Shown here in pieces: positions 9,554 to 19,089 of a stretch of 64,000 bases of DNA. A program made the translations under genes and the position numbers. The first letter of the stretch is position 1. Every line of letters begins with the position of its first letter. This stretch comes from Rhizophagus irregularis (lineage: Eukaryota; Glomeromycota; Glomeromycetes; Glomerales; Glomeraceae), in the NCBI RefSeq assembly GCF_026210795.1, contig NC_089444.1, positions 3,586,501 through 3,650,500 on the forward strand, in the 5' to 3' direction. The notes below the pieces were generated by a model that saw only the letters and a program-made list of their open reading frames with translations, was not told the origin of the DNA and did not search any database.

Positions 9554-9991
9554 ATGGTATATACCGCAGAAAAGTTAGCAACAATCTTCGGCTGCACAGT
9601 CTCCGATCTTATGGCTATCAATAGGGAAATCCTAAAAAGCCACCAAACCCCGTACGCAGTATCAGTAATCCCTGAACTTGTGGGCCATATCCTGGAATAC
9701 ATTCCAAGTAGAAATTTCGGGACACATCTTCTAGAAGTCAGCCCAATCTGGAGAGCCGAAGCTGAACGAATACTCTGGAAGCGGCATAAAGAAGCCGAGG
9801 AGGTATACGACAGGGCAGTAGAAAAGAAGGAAAAAGCAAATGATGCTCTTGGCCAATCATTGGAGGAGGAAGGTATCCTCTGTGAACTTGAATGGGAGGC
9901 ATATCAAAAGGCTTGTAAAGAGAGAACAAATGCCGCAGTAAAGCATATTATAGTAAAAGAAGCTATTCGCCGTTGTAATTTACAACTATAA
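9554..9991 (+). CDS. Small F-box-like protein with coiled coil (Polinton)
   Basis: The protein is 145 aa. Residues about 38-75 read like an F-box (VIPELVGHILEYIPSR, then LLEVSPIWRAEAERILW), followed by a charged helical region rich in Glu and Lys that probably forms a coiled coil. This would be the second F-box-type gene in the element, so an SCF-directed role is plausible (inference). After the TAA at 9989 the same frame has another stop and then an Asp-rich stretch (10019-10072: DEDVFGDSDDDDSDGDE) ending in TAG. This may be a lost or spliced C-terminal tail. No copy 1 counterpart is available because that half is missing. Confidence 0.55.
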   Translation: MVYTAEKLATIFGCTVSDLMAINREILKSHQTPYAVSVIPELVGHILEYIPSRNFGTHLLEVSPIWRAEAERILWKRHKEAEEVYDRAVEKKEKANDALGQSLEEEGILCELEWEAYQKACKERTNAAVKHIIVKEAIRRCNLQL

Positions 9992-10146
9992 GTTACTTAA
10001 AGATAGAGAATACATCGGGACGAGGATGTGTTCGGTGACTCGGATGATGATGACTCAGATGGTGACGAATAGTTTAGGAAGACAGTACTAATCTGTCTCC
10101 CTTTTTTTACCCTCATAGGGTAGGCAGACAATTAATTTTTATTTTC

Positions 10147-10170
10147 AGAAAAAATCTAATTGAATAAAAG
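10147..10170 (+). promoter_or_regulatory. Shared Polinton upstream motif before polB
   Basis: AGAAAAAATCTAATTGAAT followed by AAAAG, then a TATAAAAAG box at about 10176 and the polB ATG at 10193. This occurrence lies outside the inverted repeats, so its similarity to the repeat-borne motif is not explained by repeat identity. Confidence 0.6.
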
Positions 10171-10192
10171 AGGAGTATAAAAAGTTTACAAG

Positions 10193-13100
10193 ATGTCAAC
10201 ACATCAAGCAAGAAGTGCCCAACACAGACAAGTCACCCGATCAGTTCTAGCTGAACTCAAGCAGGTACCTGTCAAGTCCATCCCATATCCCCGCTCAAAT
10301 GCAAAATTGCAGGAATATGAGGATGAGATCCGCCAAATCCGTGAAGCACAAGCGGCGGTAACCAATGAAGAGATAACCCGCATGATGCAAATTGATCCAG
10401 ACCCACATTATGAGGTAGTCTTTGAATGTCGTGATCAGGTACGAATAGGAAAGGAGTTAACAGACTCAAACTTTACGGCTGATATTGCTATAGGAACACC
10501 TGGAGAGCATGACTATGCTTCATTTCTTACAGCACACAGTCAAACAATCCAGAATATTCTTCAGGATGAAAGAAATCGATTGGGATCAATAAAAGTAAGA
10601 ATTGGAATATTTGCCACAATAAGACGTTTAGATTCTTACCTTGAGGGATTATTCGGAGATGGTAACTTTAGTGAAGATGATGGAGTAGAGTATATCTACA
10701 GATATAACATACCATTTAAAACTCGCAATATGCCAATCCTACCATCAACAGATATTAATGGTACATTTAACTTTGCATTAGCAAGAATCATGCAGAAAGT
10801 AGAAGACTATGTAAATTACGGATCAGGTTGGGAATTCTATCGTGTAGAAAAAATATTTATAGAAATCTCGCAATTCCAACCACCCACAGGAGCAGGACAT
10901 ATACCACTCCCAAAAGATCTTGCCACGAAAAAGGGAGTAGTAAATCCAGCTAATGATGATGACAAATGCTTCCAGTGGGCAATCCTAGCAGCATTACATC
11001 CAGTAGAAAAGAACGCAGAAAGAATTTCCAAGTATAAGGAGTATGTAAATGAGTTAAACTTTGAAGGTATCGAATTTCCAGTACAAGCTGATGAGGTAAT
11101 TCTAAGAAGATTTGAGCGACAGAATCCAACTATTGCCCTCTGCATCTGTGAATGGCGTGACCACCGCCTATGCCCAATATATGTTACCGATAGGGATGAT
11201 GCAGAGGGCCGTAAAATAATAGATTTAGTACTTATCAGTAACGGGGAAAAGCAGCACTATTGCTGGATTAAGAATATGAGCCGTTTAGTAAATAAACGTA
11301 CAAAAGATGGACATGCAACATTTGTCTGCCGATGGTGTATCTCCCACTTCACACATCAACAAGAAATCCATGACAAACATGTAGCAATATGTCGAGGATT
11401 AAAGAAAACCCCACAAGCAGACCGAATGCCATCAGTAAAGAAAGGAAATGATATATATGAATTCAAGAACTGGAAACGCCGCATGCAAGTCCCATATTAC
11501 TTTGTTGCAGACTTTGAAGCCCTAGTAATGGACATACCACCCACAGATGAAGACAAAGATAAGAAAACCAAGAAAGTACAAGAGCAAATCCCTGCTCATA
11601 CTCGTATATTAAGGTAAGATATGATGGTGTAAGTGAATCACAGAAGATATTTACAGGAGAAAATGCAGCACAAAAATTTGTAATCGAAATGCTAAATGAG
11701 GCTGAAGCAATCCGTAATGAATTCAGAAACCCAATGGAAATGATGCCGTTAACAACCCAAGAGCAAGCAAGTTATGATAATGCAATAAACTGCTGGATAT
11801 GTCGTAACCCCTTAGATGGAAATAAAGTAAGAGACCACTGCCATATTACAGGAAGGTATCGAGGTGCAGCACATAGAGGATGTAATCTTGACTTATCCAT
11901 AAAACCTCGTGAAATGCATATCCCAGTAATCTTTCACAATTTATCAGGATATGATGGACACATAATTATGCAAGGAATTGGTGCAATGGAATGTGAGGAT
12001 GATATTGATCCTATCCCTTATAACATGGAAAAGTATATGGCATTCAAGTTAGGTTCCCTCCGATTTATAGACAGCTTACAATTCATGAAATCAAGTCTCG
12101 ACAAATTAGCATCCAATCTAGGTGCAGAAAAATGTAGAGCACAAGAATGTAGTAATCCACAACACTTATGGCGAATTGATGCAGGTAGATGCTTTGCACA
12201 TCCCGAAAACTTTAAGATAACACGAAGTCAAATACCACCTGAATTACTCGAGATTTATCTTAAAAAAGGTGTCTACCCGTATGAATACATGGATGACTGG
12301 AAAAAGTTTGAGAAAACTAGTTTACCACCTAAAGGAGCATTTTATAGCAAACTTAATGAAACCCACATTAGTGATAAAGAATATGAATATGCACAGTATG
12401 TATGGGAAAAAGCAGGATGTAAAACAATGCAAGATTATCATGACATTTATCTCAAAACTGACGTCCTCCTACTAGCCGATATATTTCAGAATTTCCGAGA
12501 AATGGCCTTGAAAAAATATGGGTTAGATCCTCTCTGGTATTATTCAACACCAGGCTTCGCATGGGATGCACTATTCTTAATGACAGGGCAAAGATTGGAT
12601 CTTATAACTGACCAGGACATGTACATGATGGTAGAACAAGGATTACGTGGTGGAATCTCTATGGTAAGTAAACGATATGCTCGTGCAAATAATCCAGGTA
12701 TGGGAGAAGGTAAATGGACCGCAGATAAGCCCAAGTCATCTATTCTATACTTAGACGCAAATAACCTATATGGATGGGCCATGTTGCAATACTTACCTAC
12801 AGGTAACTTCCACTGGATAAAGGAGGAAAACGAGTTATCTAACATTCAAAGGCAAATAGAAAGTAATGAAATACCAGACGATTCTTCTGAAGGATATATC
12901 CTTAAAGTTAAACTGGAGTACCCTCAAGCCCTCCATTCACAACACACAGATTACCCCCTTGCACCAGAACGAATGAAGGTTAAGAAGGAATGGCTTAGTA
13001 AAAAGCAGCAGGAAATAATAGCACGCTCAGGACAACGATACACACCCACAGATAAGCTCATCCCTAACCTATTTGATAAGGATGAATATGTAGTTCATTA

Positions 13101-14089
13101 TAGAAATCTCCAGTATTATGTTAGCCAGGGCTTAGTAATCAAGAAGGTCTATGAAGCTATAAAATTCGAGCAGGCTCCATGGATGAAACCATATATAGAA
13201 TTTAACACCGCCGAACGTGCTAAGGCTAAGAATGATTTTGAGAAGGACTTCTATAAACTCATGAATAATAGTGTATTTGGTAAAACTATGGAAAATCTCA
13301 GGAAACGTGTACGTGTCTCAGTAGTACAACCCCAAACCCATCCCAAGAAATATAAAAAGCTTACCTCAGATCCTGCATTCAAGGGTCGTAAAATATTCTC
13401 AGAAAATCTTGTTGCAATCCACCGACGAAAAGTGGAGGTAATGCTTAACCGTCCAACATATGTGGGTATGAGTGTGCTTGACCTCTCGAAGCTCTGTATG
13501 TATCAATTCTACTATGATACTCTTAAAGTACGATATGGTGAAAAAAATCCAGTTATGTTATACAGACACAGACTCACTTCTTGTACAAATCCAAACTGAG
13601 GATATTAATGCAGACCTCATAGATATGGCAGACCAATTTGACTTCAGTGATTATCCTAAAGATCATCCTGTACGAAAAGCATTAGGTGATAAGACTGACA
13701 TAAATATGAAAATCCCAGGGAAATTTAAGGATGAATGTAATGGAGCAGTTATAGCAGAATTTATTGGCCTCCGTCCCAAAATGTATTCCATTCTCAAGGT
13801 AGGGGATGAGACCACCAATCCAAAACATGGTATCCGTAAGGCTAAAGGTGTCCCCTCAAAGGTAGTTAAAAAAGAGTTCCACCATGAGCGGTATAATAAG
13901 GCACTCTTTGATCCTAAACATAATGATACAGTCACCTTTAGAGCAATCCGATCTGATAGACATGCCATAAATGTTATAGAAATGTCGAAGGTAGGATTAT
14001 CCCCTATGGATGATAAAAAATGGATTGCACAAGATAATATCACAATGTATGCACATGGAGATTATAGGATACCACAACTTGAAAATTAA
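10193..14089 (+). pseudogene. polB: Polinton family B DNA polymerase, two frameshifts
   Basis: This is a protein-primed-type family B polymerase that would replicate the element. The first frame (10193-11617) has an N-terminal region with a CFQWAILAALH block, a Cys/His motif (CRWCISHFTHQQEIHDKH) and the ExoI motif FVADFEALV. The second frame (from about 11592) has a Cys/His segment of endonuclease-VII type (CWICRNPL through DHCHITGRYRG), ExoII (HNLSGYDGH), ExoIII (YLKTDVLLL), palm motif A (YLDANNLYGWAM) and motif B (KLMNNSVFGK). The third (13472-14089) has motif C (YTDTDS). One base appears lost in a C-run near 11591, and one A is gained in an A-run near 13550; copy 1 has the shorter A-run and an open frame there. 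Both breaks are in homopolymers, so they may be decay or assembly errors. Confidence 0.88.
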
Positions 14090-15156
14090 TATAATATATG
14101 AGTAGGAGGCAGCATAGTATCAGATGGCACAACTAATAATTCTTCTCGAGTAAATATTTTTTTAGGTCCATCAGATAACCTATATATAACCGGCTGCCCA
14201 TCAACAACTGTGGAAGATTCAATTGTATAAACTTTAGTAGACCATATTGGATCAGTTGCACGTCTCCTACCTTGGTAATCTGAGTTATCAAGTAAGTATC
14301 TCACAAGAGAACCAGCTGGTAAACGTATTTCTTCTGCACCTACAGGTCTATCCTTCCGAATTTTTGAAGGTAGTGCATACACTTGATCTTTCTGGATTGC
14401 CTCAACTGGAGACATACCTAGTAGACGAGTATTAGAATTATTTAGCTCATTCACAATATCAGAAAGGTTCTTAACCCAGGCAGTATTCACACCTTCTGTA
14501 AGGAGTTCCTTTGCATCCTGTATTTTGAAAAGTCTCTCTGCTAAAGTTCGATTATACCGTTCAACAATAGCCTGACTCTTATGAGTAGTACCCACCCGAA
14601 TACGCACACCTTTTTCATCCATTAATCGGATAACTTCATCCTTAAATTCTGATCCCCCATCTACTTGTAAAACTCTTGGCCAAATAAGCGGGCAGTCTGC
14701 TTTACCATAAATCTTTTTAAATGCCTTAGCAACACGTGCAGAGCTGCGATCTTCTAGAGGTACTGAAGCTTTATATCGGCTAGCAACATCTACAATATTC
14801 AGACAGTATTTATACAGCTTTCTATCTACAGTATCATAGGGCATATATAAGATATCTGCTTGATGATACATATTTGGTCGAGTAATCTTATTAAAAGAAA
14901 CCTGTGGAACATACTTGGGTATAGGTGAGTGTATTTGCCATATAGCCTGTTTATGCAACCACTCTGTAATATCAGATATATTAAAATCATGGCCTTCAGC
15001 TTGCACTTTAGCCCAAAGTTTTTCAGGAGTACGATAATATCCACATGGATGGTAATAGATTTGTTGAAGGATATAATTTTGTTCGATTTGTTTATTAAAT
15101 GTAGGGTCTATAAAAATCTGTGGAACTGGCAATGGAAGATACATCGTTAAAGACAC
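14086..15156 (-). CDS. Polinton retroviral-type integrase (rve)
   Basis: The protein is 356 aa and intact. It inserts the element by DDE strand transfer. The core has the first aspartate in QADILYMPYD, the second in LQVDGGSEFKD and the glutamate about 33 residues later in QAIVERYNRT. The N-terminus (HPCGYYRTPEKLWAKV, then GHDF) precedes it, and a C-terminal SH3-like/DNA-binding region follows (residues about 270-350). Its stop overlaps the end of polB by 4 bp, convergently. Its start overlaps the start of the Gag-like gene head-to-head: ATGs at 15156 and 15144 on minus against 15120 and 15132 on plus. Confidence 0.92.
   Translation of the reverse strand: MSLTMYLPLPVPQIFIDPTFNKQIEQNYILQQIYYHPCGYYRTPEKLWAKVQAEGHDFNISDITEWLHKQAIWQIHSPIPKYVPQVSFNKITRPNMYHQADILYMPYDTVDRKLYKYCLNIVDVASRYKASVPLEDRSSARVAKAFKKIYGKADCPLIWPRVLQVDGGSEFKDEVIRLMDEKGVRIRVGTTHKSQAIVERYNRTLAERLFKIQDAKELLTEGVNTAWVKNLSDIVNELNNSNTRLLGMSPVEAIQKDQVYALPSKIRKDRPVGAEEIRLPAGSLVRYLLDNSDYQGRRRATDPIWSTKVYTIESSTVVDGQPVIYRLSDGPKKIFTREELLVVPSDTMLPPTHILY
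15108..15116 (+). promoter_or_regulatory. TATA-like box upstream of Gag inside integrase coding sequence
   Basis: CTATAAAAAT lies 12-24 bp before the Gag start codons, on the opposite strand to the integrase N-terminal codons. The same sequence is found in copy 1 at about 2357. The distance is short for a TATA box, so this is tentative. Confidence 0.3.
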
Positions 15157-17462
15157 AGATTACAAAGCTTGCACATACATTGCAATCACAAGAGCAATAT
15201 ATAAAATACCTGTATGGTGTAATCGAGGGTCATGAATCTGAGATAGAAGAACTTAGGCAAAAAAATGCTGAGTTGCGTGCAAAGCTTAAGAAAGCATTAG
15301 AAACGGCATCACTAAAGGAGGAAGGGCTTCAAGCATTAGAACGTCAGCTGATTGAAGTTGATACTCTAAATATTCAACTCAAAGATCGAATAAAAGAACT
15401 TGCTAATAGACAACGGAAAAACATGGCAGCAATTCCTCCTGACCCTATTACAGAAATCTTAAATAATCGGACAACTATAGCAAATAGTGTAACTGGTGTT
15501 CGTATTCACCTTGATCGTACAACTATAGCAGCACACCCTCATATAAATCATTTATTTAACACTGCAAATGATAGTCTTGATGCCATTATCCGATATGCTA
15601 ATGAGTTGCGAAATATTATAGAAGATCAAGATAATATGGAGGATAGACTTGAAGGTTTGTTAGATGATGCACATAACCGTGAAGAATATCTTAGACGAGA
15701 ACTTAATAATACACGTGCTACTATACTAAGAACAAGACGTACCTATGAGGATGCATATGCAAATGAAGTGCGTCATCGCCAACATTGGGAAGGCCTTGCA
15801 CAAAATACTCAGATCCAATTGGCTAACATCCAGGCTCAATTTGCTAACAGTCAAATCCAACTAGCTAATGTCCAGAGAGAACGTGATGAGAGTAGAATAA
15901 ATGCTCATAGATTATTACAGCGCTATAATACTGAAACAGAGCGAAGTAGAAGGCGGGCTAATGGTATCATTCAGCAAGCTCGAGCATGGAGAGGGCAATT
16001 TTTAAACTGTCGCAATCATGGTCAAAATTTGCAAAATCAGGTCAATAATTTGAATCAACAGATTCTAGCATTACAAAATAACCCTCCGGTAATACAACAA
16101 CCTATAATGGCAGGATATGCACCTAAAAAATTTAGAGGAGCATCTGGTGAAGATCCAGAACTTTGGCTTCAAGAATTCAGGCAATGGTGTGAGTCTGCTG
16201 GACTTGATCCTGCTGCTAATGCTAGGACTCGTGTTAGGATTCATGGGATCTTTGAAACTTTACTTGAAGATGATGCTAGAGATTGGTATGAAACACATAT
16301 CAAAGGAAAAAATTGGGAATGTGTAAATCTTCTGGATAATACTGGTGTGGCCAATCTTGCTGCTTTTAATGCTTTGAATAATGGCGCTATACAGGCTGTA
16401 GCGGCGAATCAATTTCGTGGAGGGGCTGGTGTATTACATGGACAAGCAGCTGCAGTTAATACTATTACTGGTGCTAATTTTATACCTGATCATACTGTAT
16501 GGGATGAAGATTGGTCAATAGTCGAGGGTCGTCCTACTGATATAGCTGTTAATAATCCTAATGCTAATAATGGAGGTACAATTGTGGCTCCTGGAATACG
16601 TATTGGACAATTAATATATCGTTTTAAGCATTACTTCCCTACTATAACATCTGAAAAGTCTAAACTTGCATTTAATGCTATTGTTCAGGGTAGTGATACT
16701 GTAAGCCGATTCTATTCTAAATTACGAAGAATGGTTAGACTTGCATATCCAACTCTTCCAGAGGTAAATCAGAATGAATTAGTACGGCAACAGTTCTTAA
16801 ATGGTCTTTCCAGTGAAAATAAGTTGGATGCGCGACGTATTGGTTTAGAAAATTCAGTTGCATCTATTCTGAATAAATTGGAAGAAGTTGAGAAATACAG
16901 GACAGATATGCCACCTACTCCTATAGTTACATATCAGGGTCCAACTTTAGCGGATATTGAGAATCTTATAAATTCTAAAATTCCTATGACTACAGCTAGA
17001 TCATCTGCAGTACCAGTACCATCTTCTAGTCCATTTTCAAGTCCTCAAAATGATACATCATTTCAGAGATTACTTGCTTTAGCATATAAATTAGGTCTTC
17101 CAAGAGATATTGATATAAGTAAAGTAACCCTTAGTGATCTTGAAATATTTATTGATACAGAACTTAATAAAAATTTACCATCTGACCATATTTACCGTGG
17201 TAATCAGGTATTTGGTATAAGTTCAGGTACACGCAAACCAAAGAAATCAAAGAAATGCTCAAGTTGTGGAAAATCTGGTCATACTAAGAGTTCCTGTCCA
17301 AAATCTAAGAAGGGAAAGAGGAAAACAAATTATGCACATGACTCCTCTGATTCCTCTAACTCTTCTGACGCCTCTGACTCCTCTGACTCCTCTGATAGTG
17401 ATTCAGACTCTGGACATGCCTGCTATGGATTAAAAAAAAGCCTACAGAAAGGAAACGTGTAG
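15120..17462 (+). CDS. Gag-like protein with coiled coil, capsid-like region and CCHC knuckle (Polinton)
   Basis: The protein is 780 aa and intact in this copy. Residues about 1-320 are a long charged coiled coil. Residues about 329-600 resemble a Ty3-type Gag capsid (KKFRGASGEDPELWLQEFRQ, DDARDWYETHI, then after a Gly/Asn/Ala-rich insert FYSKLRRMVRLAYP and QFLNGLSSENKL). A zinc knuckle CSSCGKSGHTKSSC lies near residue 712, followed by basic and Ser/Asp-rich stretches. Gag proteins assemble particles and bind nucleic acid. I know of no Gag in canonical Polintons. The frame ends 24 bases after a slippery TTA AAA AAA AGC (17430-17441), and the protease lies in the -1 frame. Confidence 0.8.
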   Translation: MELAMEDTSLKTQITKLAHTLQSQEQYIKYLYGVIEGHESEIEELRQKNAELRAKLKKALETASLKEEGLQALERQLIEVDTLNIQLKDRIKELANRQRKNMAAIPPDPITEILNNRTTIANSVTGVRIHLDRTTIAAHPHINHLFNTANDSLDAIIRYANELRNIIEDQDNMEDRLEGLLDDAHNREEYLRRELNNTRATILRTRRTYEDAYANEVRHRQHWEGLAQNTQIQLANIQAQFANSQIQLANVQRERDESRINAHRLLQRYNTETERSRRRANGIIQQARAWRGQFLNCRNHGQNLQNQVNNLNQQILALQNNPPVIQQPIMAGYAPKKFRGASGEDPELWLQEFRQWCESAGLDPAANARTRVRIHGIFETLLEDDARDWYETHIKGKNWECVNLLDNTGVANLAAFNALNNGAIQAVAANQFRGGAGVLHGQAAAVNTITGANFIPDHTVWDEDWSIVEGRPTDIAVNNPNANNGGTIVAPGIRIGQLIYRFKHYFPTITSEKSKLAFNAIVQGSDTVSRFYSKLRRMVRLAYPTLPEVNQNELVRQQFLNGLSSENKLDARRIGLENSVASILNKLEEVEKYRTDMPPTPIVTYQGPTLADIENLINSKIPMTTARSSAVPVPSSSPFSSPQNDTSFQRLLALAYKLGLPRDIDISKVTLSDLEIFIDTELNKNLPSDHIYRGNQVFGISSGTRKPKKSKKCSSCGKSGHTKSSCPKSKKGKRKTNYAHDSSDSSNSSDASDSSDSSDSDSDSGHACYGLKKSLQKGNV
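17430..17441 (+). promoter_or_regulatory. Candidate -1 frameshift site 1 (Gag to protease)
   Basis: In the Gag frame the codons are TTA AAA AAA AGC, giving the canonical slippery heptamer A AAA AAA at 17432-17438. A -1 slip continues as AAG CCT ACA GAA and the frame is open for 300 codons through the protease. Copy 1 has ten As instead of eight, which changes the frame relation. Transcriptional slippage on the A-run is an alternative to ribosomal slippage. Confidence 0.55.
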
Positions 17463-18340
17463 ATAAAAAGCCTACTGATAAGAAAAAATCACAACTTGAA
17501 AGGCAGCGTATTATCTTTGAGGTTTTTATACAACTCTTAAAGCTTCTGGTTCAATCCTTCGTTAATGCTGTACCAAAAGAGACTGTTATATCTGCTTACA
17601 ATGCTCTGAATGCTGAATTCATTAATTATAAAGAACCAGTACTCAGTCAGCTTAAAGGAGAACCCTCGATAAAAACACGTGAAAAAGTTTGGGATAATGT
17701 TAAGGACCTTTTCACATCTATCCTTCATCCTATGATTTCGGTTGTAACTAATAGTATGGCTGCAAATTTAATCCGTAAAAATGATGATGTTATATGTAAT
17801 AATGACTTATGGTCTTCTATAGCGGGTATTGGAATTGTTAACCGCAAGTCTGCTAGTGATGTAGTCACTATTAAGACCAAAGTAGTCGCACCTGAGAGTG
17901 AAAAATCTTTAGTTATTCCTACGACAATTTTCGATACTGGTTCTGATAGTTCTCTGATATCTAACAATATTGTAAAGCGCCTAAATCTTGACGTTGATAG
18001 AAGTAATGCTCCTGATCTTAGTGGTGTTGCAACAAAATCTGATACTATTGGGACAGTATATGGTCTTGGTATTCTTGTATATGATGGGGAGAACTCTAAA
18101 AAAATTGAAGATGACTTCATGGTTATTAAGAGTGATAAGGACTTTTTATTGCTAGGTGTACCTTGGATTGATCGTGCTAATGTCATTCTAGATTTCCAAA
18201 ATCGGCAACTGACCATCCCTCTATCATCACGTAAAAAAATTACCATTCCAATTTCTCTACATAAACGGAAAACTAACGTGACTTCCTTGCAGATGGATAC
18301 TATCGACTTAAAAAAAATTCACACTCTCGAGGAAGATTAA
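17438..18340 (+). CDS. Retropepsin-like aspartic protease domain (Polinton)
   Basis: The frame is open from the Gag slippery run to TAA at 18338-18340, about 300 codons. The first 98 codons precede the first ATG (17732), look helical and basic (VDKKPTDKKKSQLERQRI onward) and are conserved in both copies, which supports translation as a Gag extension. The protease domain follows: active site IFDTGSDSSLIS, flap region, and VPWIDRANVILDF. One DTG means it would work as a homodimer. Its presumed role is to process Gag during particle maturation (inference from retroelements). It ends in TTA AAA AAA ATT, the same junction sequence as at the Gag end. Confidence 0.82.
   Translation, partial: KPTERKRVDKKPTDKKKSQLERQRIIFEVFIQLLKLLVQSFVNAVPKETVISAYNALNAEFINYKEPVLSQLKGEPSIKTREKVWDNVKDLFTSILHPMISVVTNSMAANLIRKNDDVICNNDLWSSIAGIGIVNRKSASDVVTIKTKVVAPESEKSLVIPTTIFDTGSDSSLISNNIVKRLNLDVDRSNAPDLSGVATKSDTIGTVYGLGILVYDGENSKKIEDDFMVIKSDKDFLLLGVPWIDRANVILDFQNRQLTIPLSSRKKITIPISLHKRKTNVTSLQMDTIDLKKIHTLEED
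18308..18319 (+). promoter_or_regulatory. Candidate -1 frameshift site 2 (protease to zinc finger)
   Basis: In the protease frame the codons are TTA AAA AAA ATT (A AAA AAA at 18310-18316), the same decamer as at site 1. A -1 slip leads to AAT TCA CAC TCT and a zinc finger. The run length (eight As) is the same in copy 1 (5561-5568). Confidence 0.5.
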
Positions 18341-18459
18341 CCTGTCATCTATGTGGAGCAAGTTTTGACTTTCCCTCTAAGTTAAAGCGTCATCTTGCTA
18401 GGAAAAATCCATGTGTTTCCCAAACTTCTGCGGCAATGATGGGCAGTAGCGGGCAGTGA
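18316..18459 (+). CDS. Zinc-finger tail in -1 frame after the protease (copy 2)
   Basis: About 47 codons, with CHLCGASFDF then KLKRHLARKNPC, i.e. C-x2-C-x12-H-x6-C. Fingers of this shape with a KRHL-x-RK-x-PC ending occur in proteins of large DNA viruses and fungi. It has no start codon of its own and ends at TGA 18457-18459 just inside the GGGCAGT repeat block. The finger is conserved in both copies, so it is unlikely to be chance. Confidence 0.55.
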   Translation, partial: NSHSRGRLTCHLCGASFDFPSKLKRHLARKNPCVSQTSAAMMGSSGQ

Positions 18460-18532
18460 CAGGGCAGTGCCCAAATTTTTTCGGCAGTGACGGGCAGTAA
18501 CAGGGCAGTGCCCAAATTTTTTCGGTAGTGAT
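18441..18532. repeat. GGGCAGT repeat block between convergent genes (copy 2)
   Basis: Two units of about 40 bp containing GGGCAGTGAC, AGGGCAGTGCCC and AAATTTTTTCGG. They are located where the Gag-Pro and F-box transcripts converge, which would suit a bidirectional 3' end signal; this role is inferred. Confidence 0.55.
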
Positions 18533-18547
18533 TAGCCTTTACAAATA

Positions 18548-19060
18548 TTACATTTGCCATGTTACTCTGATTTCTAGGTCTTTACGGGTTTCTATGAGTT
18601 TTTCAATGGCATTTCTATTTTTAAAATATCGACTATATCTGATATCTAGCTTTTGAAGGTTTGGTAATATATGCAGGATTTCACTTAGCAAATCTCTAAC
18701 GTCACCTTTTCCACCATAGTATTGATAATCTATTATGCTAAGTTCCTGGATATTGGGACAAGCTTGTAGCATTTTTACAATACAAATGGGCCATAATTTT
18801 ACCCCATCCATATTAAGCTTTCTGATATATTTTCCACATACTGTTCCTGGTTTTGTGAGATGTTTGTACATTTGGAACTCCTTAATATTATAGAGGTTAT
18901 AAAGGTCTGTTTCACCCCATAGGAGAGAGTTTGCTACTACAGCCCATTTTCGACACACTAATGCATAATTGCAAAGATAATGCCAACGGGAGTAAGTACC
19001 TTCATATGAAGTTTTGAATATCTTTTCTAAAAGTTCGAAAGGTAAGCTATTGTTTGTCAT
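18548..19060 (-). CDS. F-box/LRR-like protein (Polinton copy 2)
   Basis: 170 aa, with the same domain order as the copy 1 gene: an N-terminal F-box beginning LPFELLEKIFKTSYEG, then LRR-like segments. It differs from copy 1 at about two residues. The ATG at 19060 follows the motif at 19090-19114 by about 30 bp. The shared intergenic space with the TBP-like gene (about 100 bp) holds a divergent promoter region. Confidence 0.75.
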   Translation of the reverse strand: MTNNSLPFELLEKIFKTSYEGTYSRWHYLCNYALVCRKWAVVANSLLWGETDLYNLYNIKEFQMYKHLTKPGTVCGKYIRKLNMDGVKLWPICIVKMLQACPNIQELSIIDYQYYGGKGDVRDLLSEILHILPNLQKLDIRYSRYFKNRNAIEKLIETRKDLEIRVTWQM

Positions 19061-19089
19061 GGTATCTCATATGAGATATTGATGAAGAA

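Noticed and set aside
15120-18459. Gag-Pro unit as a nested LTR retrotransposon inside the Polinton
   Set aside because: No RT, RNase H, LTRs or flanking duplication are present, and both Polinton copies have it with the same borders, overlapping the integrase start.
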